Of a stretch of DNA of 64,000 nucleotides, positions 1 through 10,270 are shown in pieces. Within the stretch, counting starts at the first letter, position 1; each line of letters starts with the position of its first letter. The notes under the pieces were generated by a model. That model did not search any database, was not told the origin of the DNA, and saw only the letters and a program-made list of their open reading frames with translations. The DNA comes from Mactromeris polynyma. Its lineage: Eukaryota > Mollusca > Bivalvia > Venerida > Mactridae. The DNA lies in assembly GCA_032209605.1 (NCBI GenBank), contig JASFXZ010000044.1, positions 1,116,001 through 1,180,000 of the forward strand. The letters are read 5' to 3'. The translations under genes were made by a program, and so were the position numbers.

Positions 1-152
1 GTGCGTTTGACTTCACATTACGTGCTTTGACATAATGACGTGCGTTTGACTTAACATCACGTGTGTTTCACTTAATATCTCGTGCGTTTGATAAAAATAT
101 CGTGTTTTGGACTAAACATCGCGTGCGTTTGACTTAGTATCTCTGTCGTTTG
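1..152. repeat. 21-bp tandem repeat, truncated by window edge
   Basis: About seven and a half degenerate copies of a unit resembling cgtgcgtttgacttaacatc begin at 1, 22, 40, 61, 82, 102, 123 and 144, so the spacing is 18-21 bp. Most copies keep an ACGTG-type core. The array probably continues to the left of the window. Confidence 0.8.
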
Positions 153-199
153 TCCATAATTTTATTTGACATGTTCATGCGTCCTCAAGTAGTGCATAT

Positions 200-912
200 G
201 TAGGTAGAAATATTTAAAAATAGACTAAGAGATGTATTTATTAAAAACTGGAATAGTCAGCTACAAAATTCGTCAAGAGCTAAAACATATAACTTACTGG
301 CGGACTTTCGATTTCAGCCTTATTTGGACATTTTTTTTCAATTTCTAAATTTAGATCATATCTTACACGCTTACGAGTTTCGGCGCATAGGCTAGAAGTT
401 GATGGCAAAAACCGGTTAAAGTACCATTTCATGACCGTAAATGTAAATCTTGTGACATCTTGGAAGATGAATTTCACTTTGTTTTAGAATGTCCCGTGTA
501 TCATACCTTAAGAAAACAGTACATTAATAAATATTATTGGAAACATTTCAAATGTTTTAAAATTTGCAGAACTCCTAAACAGCGAAAGTAATTGTACAAT
601 AAAAAGATTATCATTGTTTGTTTATAAAAGTTTTGAATTGAGATCGCAAATATATTTCTTATAATAATCCTAATTCTCCCCAGTATCAACTATCTTCTGT
701 TATTTATTTATTAAACTACCAATTTACTTAGTAATTACTTTTTAAAAAGTAAATACACGCGCATGTTATTAGATGTATGTACGTAATTATGTTTGTAAAC
801 TTATGTATTGTAAATCACCATTGACATGTTGTATGTATTGTATTGTATTTATTCACATGAAATGATGGGCTAATTGCTTTTTTCTGAATAAACTTATCTA
901 TCTATCTATGTT
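200..912 (+). mobile_element. LINE (non-LTR retrotransposon) 3' end, decayed
   Basis: A + strand reading from about 204 gives a C-terminal LINE-like stretch interrupted by stops and a frame change near 400. The frame at 418-510 encodes a CxxC...H...C knuckle (KCKSCDILEDEFHFVLEC), typical of the C-terminus of APE-type LINE polyproteins. An AT-rich 3' UTR follows, ending at about 910 in AATAAA-like sequence and a short (TCTA)n tail. The copy is 5'-truncated and dead. The clade cannot be assigned; it is not a close copy of the larger LINE at 14.3-18.2 kb. Confidence 0.7.
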
Positions 913-1012
913 TAAACTTAAGGTAAATTTTAAAAATAGAACAGTTTCCCCACGACGTCCATTATTCAATGTTCCATTTTAAAACCTATTTTCAATTTGT
1001 GTAAGTCTATTA

Positions 1013-1191
1013 CAGTTCAACCACAATAATAAGACCACTCTTGTGACCCTTGAAAACGGATGTTCTGATTGAGATGGTCATTATATTGAGGTTGAATAAA
1101 GAGTAAAACAGTGAACATGTACGTGCAAACTGTGTTCTTAACTTTAAGGTTTGTCTGATAATTAAGGTGGTCTTTAAATGAGGTTTTACTG
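1013..1191. mobile_element. MITE, family A (CAGT...ACTG ends, TA flanks)
   Basis: A 179-bp palindromic element flanked by TA dinucleotides. It starts CAGTTCAACCACAATAATAAG and ends GAGGTTTTACTG, with internal blocks such as gaccac, ccttgaaaac and gtggtcttta. The same arrangement recurs near 3300, 12570, 19283 and 28927. A TA target site and CAGT ends suggest a mariner/pogo-mobilised non-autonomous element. No coding capacity. Confidence 0.7.
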
Positions 1192-3299
1192 TATATTTTA
1201 TGTGGGAGATACTTCCCATACGTAAAATATACGAAAAAACGTACGTTACAAACGATATACAAGAAATGCATTGATGCAAAGCATCCAAGGGCGCCGCAAA
1301 ACTGGTGCACAATGTTTTGGAATTGCGTAATGGCGGGAAAATGTTTTGGAATAGTCAATTTTCATACTATCATTGGCGTGTATTTCCATTTAAACACCGT
1401 AACTTGCATAAATATCCACGTTACAAGTACCAATGTGTTAATATTGATTTAAGTAAAGTGAAAATGAAGATTTTTATAATTATTTTTTTATTATTTTATC
1501 TTCGACACCTAACACACATGCTGTTTATGTAGAATCGTCCTATTTTTCGGGGATCAGCAAGTACTTATCATAAACATATCGTTTTAACTTTGTAAAAGAC
1601 ATATATTCGACAATACAAATGCATTAAAAATATGTTATTTTTAAATCATAAAATACAAAAAGTAACGTGTAATATTTACTGCAGTTTAACCCTTAATTAA
1701 AAAATAGATTCAGTTATAAATAGATGCCTCCTACCATAGTCTCAAAAGTTTCGTGATTCCATTAAAGGCCCCGCCCTCATGGGCGGCGCCAATAACCCGT
1801 CTGTTTAAGCTGGTTCATACTGTGTGCAAACTATGATGCTATTTTGTATTCGGAAACAAATTCTCAAAAACGTTTTGTTCAACAATATCGCCGCTATTCT
1901 CTGTGGTTAAAACAAAACCCATTCACGCATCTTGGATATGTACAAGCATGTGCTTCATATATGAATAAAAACGTCGTTCATTGAGAAAAAAATTTGATTT
2001 CATAAACAGGACTAATTTTTATCTCAAATTACTCCGCGTGAACACCGAACGCACCTTGATAGCAATTTAACATAATTTATTTGAGACAAGAGTTTAACAA
2101 ATAAACAATAAAGTCTATATACGGAATTAAGCTCACAGATTTGAATAGGTAGTCAAAAATTCATGGTATTATTTAAAAGCGAATTACCATTTGCTTAAGT
2201 ACCGTTACATTTGCCCTGGACATGAGACAGAACTTTGAGTACTTTATCAGCGAATCAAATTATTTGTTTTGTATATTAAACCTAGTTATATTGTCTTATT
2301 AAAGATAACGGTGTAACATAATGGACGAAATCTTTAGAATTAACTGATATCGTTATATATTAGGGTATATAATTCTGACAGATTGCTCGCATGAAGAGCG
2401 CGTACGACAATAAACGAACCCAACGGAACGAAAATAAGTGGCGAAAGTTTGCCAAATGTTCGATTCAAGACTCGAATTTTCATATGTAAATACTTGAAAG
2501 TAGTCTATGCTTATCAATTTTGATATACAGAATAAAATATTGATATTTAAACTGTTCTTACACAGTAGATAAAGTTCAGACAGACAAGGTTAATAGTTTC
2601 TCTGACAAACAGGAGCCGTTTGGTGTCAAGCGTCAAATTGCGAACAAAGGGTCACAAACTATAATTCTCCCAGCGTTTTATCGGCAGATTACGCTTCGAT
2701 TCACATTCGGGAAAATCGGTAATTTCCGACACACACTAAGCCGATGAGTGACGGAAATTGCCGAATTGTTCCGAGAATTTGCTTTAAAATATTTCGTAGC
2801 CGGAAATGTATTTCATTGTTAACAGTTCAGTAAAAATATCATTTTCGTAAAGAAATAAAGGCTCGAAAACGAAATGTTGAAATCTGTGTTTTATTGTTTT
2901 GAACGTTTTCATATTTCACTTTAAACTGTAAACATATTTGTATGGAAGCCGTTTGAAGACTCCGCATTTCAAGATTTCTATGTGAAAATCCTACATTATG
3001 AAGCAATAGGTTTCATACATTATACGATTTCCAGCTTCGTTTAAAAATGAATTTACCGTAATATTATTGTTTCCGGTATTGCAAATTAGTGGATTGCAAT
3101 AAACGGACGCACTAAGATAAATTACAAAACTATATTTTATTTGTAATCAATATTCGAAAGTAATCGAGTAGCCATTTGCGCAGTAACATCAGTTACGTAC
3201 ATAACAATAAGGATTAGTAGCTGTTATAACAATTACTGCAATTACAACATTATATACTACATTCAAATGTATAATTGTGTGTTTGTTTTGTAAAGTATT
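1192..3299. other. AT-rich intergenic DNA, no gene seen
   Basis: Only short chance reading frames occur here. The stretch includes a small GC-rich spot near 1765-1800 and a weak inverted pair around 2710-2770 (cggtaatttccgac and gacggaaattgccg). No family is recognised. Confidence 0.5.
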
Positions 3300-3371
3300 C
3301 AGTGAAACTTCACCTAAAGACCACCTCAATATTGAGACCCCCTGAAAATTAAGAACACAATTTTCAAACAT
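3300..3371. mobile_element. Half copy of MITE family A
   Basis: Starts cagtgaaacttcacctaaag and continues with gaccacctcaatattgagac and aaaattaagaacac. This matches the left half of the family A elements. The right half is missing. Confidence 0.6.
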
Positions 3372-3532
3372 TTATCAGATCACAAACTGAGTGCACCCTC
3401 GAGAGACTCTGTGAGGTCTCACAACAATTTGATCAGAAGATTTTCCGGATAGTGCAATTTCTGAAACCATTTATTTGGCTACTCAAAATACGGAGACTTT
3501 TAAAAAAATGTACGTAAAAAATGCAAGACACC

Positions 3533-3780
3533 AGGGTCCGTATTCACAAACGTGTTAAGACTGAATCTCAGTCTTAGACTTTAAAATTGCAGAACTATAA
3601 ATTTATAAGCATTTTGTTTTCATTATATTGAAACGGATACATTTTTGTTTGAATATTTCTTGTTACTCACTCGACACCTTAGCCATGTTTTATCAAAATA
3701 TATTGTGTAAAAATAACGTAGGAACAAAATGTCTATGTCTGAGATTCAGTCTTAAACCATTTGTGAGTACGAGCCCCGGG
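3533..3780. mobile_element. MITE-like palindromic element, family D
   Basis: Roughly 40-bp inverted arms bound the element. The left arm carries gtattcacaaacg then gttaagactgaatctcagtc; the right arm carries gactgagattcagtcttaa-like sequence then tttgtgagtacgagcccc. Related arms recur at 28596-28885 and as a half copy at 13590-13680. No coding capacity. Confidence 0.6.
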
Positions 3781-5683
3781 CACAGGTTTCTGAACAAGAT
3801 AATGATACAATTTACATGGTTGTAAAGTACATTTAAGTTTGTGCACACCTTATATTACTTATATTTACTACTTATTACAACAATATTTTCTAATAAATTA
3901 TAACAACTTTATTTCGGAAATGTAAGATTCGACTCCTTTCATGTTTAGCTTTGAAATCATGATCCCTTCCCGAATGAATTACCATGAACATCGTTTGCTT
4001 AACTAATAATAACAATAAATATAACAGTTTTTATCCGAAGCACATATAACTGAAATACAAAATGTATGATAAGAAAGCAGCGCACAACACACATGAATGC
4101 TTCAAACAATGTAAAATGTAGTATTTTGCCAGAATTACATACCTTCTGAATAGCAATCATTATAATTTATATACTTAACGCCATTAAAAACGCAACCAAA
4201 AAGATAAAGTGGCATTACAAAGGCAAAACTGTTCTTCACTTCTCAAACATAATTTCATAAAATTAATCAATAATGAAATCAAAATAATTGGTCAAGAGTT
4301 TGATAAGTTTTTGAACGAGAATTAACATATAGATAACTGTAACACGCTTTGACAGTTGGTACTACAAAATGACGTCTAGTTCAAATAGTTTTCATTATTA
4401 TCATATATTATATAATATACAATAACTTGTAATAGTCAACTTTATGTATGACATATGTAACTTTTAATAACAATATATTACTATGTAATTGATGGTATTC
4501 GTTAATATATGTATTTATTTTTTCCACATCACATGATGATATAATTGTGTATATATTTGCTTATGACGATGATCTTTAATCGCTCAAGTCGATAAATAAA
4601 CTTTATGTTCTGTTCTGTTCTGTTTTAATGGCGTCAAGTATATTATAAAATGAATTGTCAGTGGTTATACTAAGAACCCGTATCTCATCGATCTTCCTTA
4701 AGACGCAGTCACACATAATCATCTCATAGCGACCGTGAGCCGTCGCACCCATTCTAGAGCTTCAAATTATCGAACATTTAACAACTGTCGGAATTTATAC
4801 TTATTTCAATATCATTGTAAATGACAAAATACAAATCGGGAATTTGTTTACTTTTGCTTTATATAGAATGTGCCAAGAAAAACAACGAAGTATATTGTAA
4901 ACGAAAAGCCCGTATTAACTTTGTGTTGCGCTACATGAAGCCCACATTATTCCAAATTATCATCAGACTTTCAATTATTTCACATTTATTATACGACTGA
5001 CAATTAAATAATCGTTTTTGTTTTCACATTTACACAAAGTTTCGTCACTTACAAATTACAAGATTTAAATAAAGACAAGTCGCAAATTAAAACTTTCTGA
5101 TTAAAACAAAGTATTATTTCATTCCAATAAACAGAAATAAACAAATATTATGAGGGCTTTGTTTTAAGGGGCGGCTTCTATTCATCTTAATAATAAATCT
5201 GTATACATAATTCTCAAAACCCACTTCAGTGTCTTAATATTTGATTTTCCAGTTTCAAAATTATAGTAGCCCTTGTTCATAACATCTTGAGTTATACTAA
5301 AAACAATCACCACTTACAGCAGGTGTTCCCCGGAGTATGTACATTAAGAGAAGTGAGAGGCATGATTTGTCTTGTCTACTAATAGCTTAACACCTGTGGA
5401 CGCAAAACTGCCGAAACTTAAGGGTCATAAACATTAAAATCGAAGCCTGTTGAGAGTTTATTGTTCTCATTTAATATTATAGTCGGTATTTCACACTTTC
5501 GACGTCGGTGAGTATGACCGATATAAGATAAGATACATCGTACGCAGACCGGGACGTGTCGATAACACGTCGGCCGTAAGTTTAGGATCTCAATGTGCAA
5601 GTTAGGTGCTAGTCTTTACAGAACAGACTGGTTAATATACATAGGTTAAAACATACATTTTTGGACACTTGGGCATATCAAAG
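3781..5683. other. AT-rich intergenic DNA with a LINE-like 3' tail
   Basis: No gene is seen. At about 4380-4625 the sequence looks like a + strand LINE 3' UTR: AT-rich, then aataaactttat, then a (TTCTG)n tail. The stretch before the minisatellite is unremarkable. Confidence 0.45.
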
Positions 5684-7326
5684 CAAGGCATAGATGGGAT
5701 GGGGAGGTATGGGCAGAGCGGGGCTAGGAGGGGCACGAGATAGCAAGGCATAGATGGGATGGGGAGGTATGGGCAGAGCGGGGCTAGGAGGGGCATGAGA
5801 TAGCAAGGCATATATGGGATGGGGAGGTATGGGCAGAGCGGGGCTAGGATGGACACGAGATACCAAGGCATAGATGGGATGGGGAGGTATGGGCAGAGCG
5901 GGGCTAGGAGGGGCACGAGATACCAAGGCATAGATGGGATGGGGAGGTATGGGCAGAGCGGGGCTAGGAGGGGCACGAGATACCAAGGCATAGATGGGAT
6001 GGGGAGGTATGGGCAGAGCGGGGCTTGGAGGGGCACGAGATAGCAAGGCATAGATGGGATGGGGAGGTATGGGCAGAGCGGGGCTAGGAGGGGCATGACA
6101 TAGCAAGGCATATATGGGATGGGGAGGTATGGGCAGAGCGGGGCTTGGAGGGGCACGAGATAGCAAGGCATAGATGGGATGGGGAGGTATGGGCAGAGCG
6201 GGGCTAGAATGGGCATGAGATAGCAAGGCATATATGGGATGGGGAGGTATGGGCAGAGCGGGGCTTGGAGGGGCACGAGATAGCAAGGCATAGATGGGAT
6301 GGGGAGGTATGGGCAGAGCGGGGCTAGAATGGGCATGAGATAGCAAGGCATATATGGGATGGGGAGGTATGGGCAGAGCGGGGCTAGGAGGGGCATGAGA
6401 TAGCAAGGCATATATGGGATGGGGAGGTATGGGCAGAGCGGGGCTAGGAGGGGCATGAGATAGCAAGGCATATATGGGATGGGGAGGTATGGGCAGAGCG
6501 GGGCTAGGAGGGGCATGAGATAGCAAGGCATATATGGGATGGGGAGGTATGGGCAGAGCGGGGCTAGGAGGGGCACCAGATAGCAAGGCATATATGGGAT
6601 GGGGAGGTATGGGTAGAGCGGGGCTAGGAGGGGCACGAGATAGCAAGGCATATATGGGATGGGGAGGTATGGGCAGAGCGGGGCTAGGAGGGGCACGAGA
6701 TAGCAAGGCATATATGGGATGGGGAGGTATGAGCAGAGCGGGGCTAGGATGGACACGAGATAGCAAGGCATAGATGGGATGGGGAGGTATGGGCAGAGCG
6801 GGGCTAGGAGGGGCACGAGATAGCAAGGCATAGATGGGATGGGGAGGTATGGGCAGAGCGGGGCTAGGAGGGGCACGAGATAGCAAGGCATAGATGGGAT
6901 GGGGAGGTATGGGCAGAGCGGGGCTAGGAGGGGCACGAGATAGCAAGGCATAGATGGGATGGGGAGGTATGGGCAGAGCGGGGCTAGGAGGGGCACGAGA
7001 TAGCAAGGCATAGATGGGATGGGGAGGTATGAGCAGAGCGGGGCTAGGAGGGGCATGAGATAGCAAGGCATAGATGGGATGGGGAGGTATGGGCAGAGCG
7101 GGGCTAGAATGGGCATGAGATAGCAAGGCATATATGGGATGGGGAGGTATGGGCAGAGGGGGGCTAGGAGGGGCACGCGATAGCAAGGCATAGATGGGAT
7201 GGGGAGGTATGAGCAGAGCGGGGCTAGGAGAGGCATGAGATAGCAAGGCATATATGGAATGGGGAGGTATGGGCAGAGCGGGGCTAAGAGGGGCATGAGA
7301 TAGCAAGGCATATATGGGATGGGCAT
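5684..7326. repeat. 60-bp G-rich minisatellite, about 27 units
   Basis: Near-identical 60-bp units run in perfect register for about 1.64 kb. Each unit holds ggggaggtatgggcagagcg, then ggggctaggaggggc and agatagcaaggca. Variation sits at a few sites: aggag/agaat/aggat, cacgaga/catgaga, tagatg/tatatg. Blocks of identical units occur, for example the three at 6361-6540 and the four at 6781-7020. A 120-bp dimer is repeated at 6121-6240 and 6241-6360. Because 60 is divisible by 3, several frames stay open on both strands, including about 600 codons on the - strand. These frames look like by-products of the repeat, not a gene. The + strand has five G-runs of three or more per unit. Confidence 0.95.
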
Positions 7327-7375
7327 GGGTGAGCTGAATAAAACAATACACAATAGGTTGGAACGGGAAAGACAG

Positions 7376-7500
7376 CACGACTTGGCACGGCACGGTCCGG
7401 AACTGAACGGGACGGTCCGGAACGGCACGGCATAAAGCAGAACAGATTAGAACAGGAACAGAATAGACACAATATAATGAACAAACAAAACAGAACAAAT
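7376..7500. repeat. Degenerate short-unit repeat (ACGGC/AACAG type)
   Basis: Imperfect pentamer-like motifs (ggcacggcacggtccggaac, then aacag variants) continue from the edge of the 60-bp array. It appears to be decayed simple sequence. Confidence 0.5.
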
Positions 7501-7663
7501 ATTAACAAGAATGGCACTTATTTGCTTATTCGGCACAAAATTTGCCTTTTTAAATAATGGAATAAGTCCATTGCTTTTACAAATGCGAAATACCTTTAAT
7601 TTAATTTACAAACAATTCATAAACCGTGAATAATAGCAATGAATGAAATTATTATAAAGCTAA

Positions 7664-7758
7664 ATGAGAGAGAGAGGGAAATAGGGATAGAGGGAGAGAT
7701 AATGAGACAGAAGGAGACAGAAGGAGACAGAAGGAGACAGAAGGAGACAGGGGGAGGG
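7664..7758. repeat. Purine-only GA-rich tract
   Basis: An agagagagag run is followed by four copies of agacagaagg and a gggggaggggggag block. The + strand is almost purely purine, a mirror-like composition that can form triplex DNA. Confidence 0.7.
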
Positions 7759-7959
7759 GGGAGCTTATTAATGTATTCATTAAATATATATTTGAGCTCA
7801 ATGGATTAAACTGAGTTTGTAAATTTTAAAAGCACCCAGAGACAACCAAACGAAAGCTTGAATTTTGATATTGATCTCCTAAACCCAGCTGTATAATCTT
7901 AAACTCCGTTCTCTTCTTTAGAAGTCACGTAATTTACGTAACTATATAAAGGTTAAACA

Positions 7960-8105
7960 CTGCTTCATGGCTACCAACCAGTACTCGCGTCAAATTAAGG
8001 GATTGTGAAGTTCGCGATCAACCCCGCCTATCGCGGGGCTCGAACTCATGACATTGGGATCACGAGTCAAGCACTTTACCCCTCGACCACTGCACCACCT
8101 GATGT
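7960..8105 (-). mobile_element. tRNA-derived SINE, family S1
   Basis: Read on the - strand, the head has a tRNA-like A box (gtggtgcagtggtcgagggg) and a B box (gagttcgagcccc). A body follows that carries ttcacaatccctt and the conserved tail block cgcgagtactggttggtagcc. The same tail block recurs at 12500-12560, 27330-27375 and 31005-31040, which defines a family. Confidence 0.65.
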
Positions 8106-8404
8106 TAGAATGTCAGCTGTCGTGCGTCCTTTCACATTAGTGTCGGTTAGGTTAGCTTGTGATACCCCTATTCACATGACGTCAGAGATGTGTTGGTAAG
8201 TTGATTACTTTTGTATTTTTATTAACATTTTCGTCATAAAATAACAACGCACTAAAGAGCAAAATTAATTTAATTACCCCGGTACGTCAATTTCGGCGGG
8301 TCAGTCGGGTTACAGCACATATATTTAGTTTGAACATTGTTTCACAGATTTTAAAACAAGCTTATAAGTAACATTACTCACTCTTGATAAATGATCGTGT
8401 CTGA

Positions 8405-8595
8405 CTAAGGGATTGTAAAATTCTGTGTCCAGCCTGTGAAATTTGCTGTCCACTGTGAAGTTCTCTGTCCAACCTGGAAAATTTGCAGATCAACCTGTGA
8501 ATTTCGCTGTTAAACCAAGCCCAAGGCGAAATTCAAACTCACGACAGTCGGATCAGGAGTCAGACGCCCTACCATATACCACTACGCATTTTGTT
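8405..8595 (-). mobile_element. Decayed tRNA-derived SINE
   Basis: On the - strand a degraded tRNA-like head (B box near 8530, A box near 8580) is followed by repeated ttcacag/tgtccagcctg-type sequence. It resembles the S1 family head but is diverged. Confidence 0.45.
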
Positions 8596-10032
8596 TAGGA
8601 AGACACTGGCTATGTTTTATTTTCAGATATGAAATGAATATAAATAACAGGAAATGCTTGTGATATATTTACAGGAAAATATTAAATATGTTATTTCCGC
8701 TATTACTTTCAGTTTCAAAATATGGTTAGCTGATTATTTAATACCATATTTGATTTAGTTTCTCTTTGATCACAGAAGCCGATTTATTTAGAATTATACA
8801 AAATCAAGGATTGATAAAAAGCAATGATTCAAATGTGAATATAATGGAGAGAAAATATTACGGAAACTTGTTAATGCCGTCAAAATTGTACAATTTCCAC
8901 GCATATGCTAGAATTAAAAGAGACATACGTTTATATATAGTATACGACGTACATGAAACAGTTCAAAAAAAATGTTCGGGAAATTATCGTATGGATGTGC
9001 CACAAGTGAATATATACACACTATTGCGAGCTTCTTTTATTTAACCAAGAGGCATTAAAAAGAAATGCATACAGCTGAATATACATACTGTAGCGTGGGT
9101 TCATAAACTATCCATGAATTTAGCAGACGGGTAAGACGACATTTTGTCATTGGAATAGTTTCGAAACCGAAATTTTAGATACTTTCGGTACTTGTTTAAT
9201 TTATTTACCTTTTAAATCTATGGTAATTATATCGTAAACGGATATAGGTTTTTTTAAGTTAAATGCATTGGATCTTGAAGAAGTTATTTTAAGAAATTAA
9301 TTATTAGTTTCTCAAAAAAGATACTCCGTTTTTCAAAGAGGCCATCTTCTAAATTCTGGCGGATTATAGAATCTCGTGAATCTGAGTGCAAAAAAATGCT
9401 AAATTTCTTATAATTACGTTTTAACAATTATATACACATTTGTTAATGTGTTAAAAAACAAAAAAAATGTTATATCAATTACTAAAAATATTGTTTTGAT
9501 AATCGACTTCAGCGTAATTACAGTGAATTGGGTATATCTTATCAATTTTACTCATTTGATGTCGGGATTTTCAGTACATTTCACAATTTTATGTTAACAC
9601 CCAAAATTAGATTAAGACAACCCCGTTTGTGAGTATTGGCCAATATAGTGCCAAATATTTATCAGCTGATGGGTAATTGACGCGATATATCTTCAATTGA
9701 ATCACCCAAAATCAAACAAATACGCGTCACATATGGGCCATTAAAAGACTGCCGGTCAATTGTTAAATCTTGAAAACTGTTAGTTTCTTTTGAATTTTCG
9801 GGAGTGAGGAGTTCAAAGGAATTCGCAAGACTCTGTGAATCTTGAAATTTTCATAAAGGATAGTATTTTTAAACAAATGAATCAATTTGTGCGAAAACTG
9901 ATACTTTGAGACTTGAATCTCTTAAAAACATTTCCCGAAATCGACAAACGAAATTAAGAATTTTGATGCTTAACCTGGAGATATCATAGAGCATATATGT
10001 GTTGTTAAAACATTTAATTTCTATAATAAAAG
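8596..10032. other. Region upstream of the homeobox gene
   Basis: AT-rich. No gene or clear TATA box is recognised. An in-frame TAA at 10027-10029 lies just before the homeobox start codon. The 5' UTR and promoter cannot be placed from sequence alone. Confidence 0.4.
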
Positions 10033-10270
10033 ATGAGTTCAAGCGGCGATCAAGTCAACAAATCAACGCCACGGAGCGGAAGGATTTATTCAATAGACAT
10101 GATTTTAGGTATGAAACTTATGCAAGAATCAAATAAGAAAGAAATTGACGATTTATCGAACGACGTTGATGTTGAATGTGTAGACAATACGGAGGAGCGT
10201 GAAGAAACTGTCAGACTTGAAGATGATGAGCCACGTGATCTGAAAGATGATGAATATGCTATTGATGAAG
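10033..10270 (+). CDS. Homeobox gene exon 1 (eh1-like motif)
   Basis: ATG at 10033 is fixed by an in-frame TAA six bases upstream. The exon codes 79 residues plus one base and ends gatgaag before the donor gtaatg, phase 1. It carries YSIDMILG and a strongly acidic stretch. It is linked to the distant exon 2 by matching phase and by the eh1 motif usual in paired-like factors; transcript evidence would settle this. Confidence 0.75.

Noticed and set aside
5632..7498. Two - strand open frames of about 600 codons encoding Pro-rich repeats
   Set aside because: They coincide with the 60-bp minisatellite, occur in two frames at once, and vary with the DNA repeat rather than with codon constraint. 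Not called as genes.
8766..9044. A 92-codon + strand frame upstream of the homeobox gene
   Set aside because: AT-rich, no motif, no splice or promoter support.
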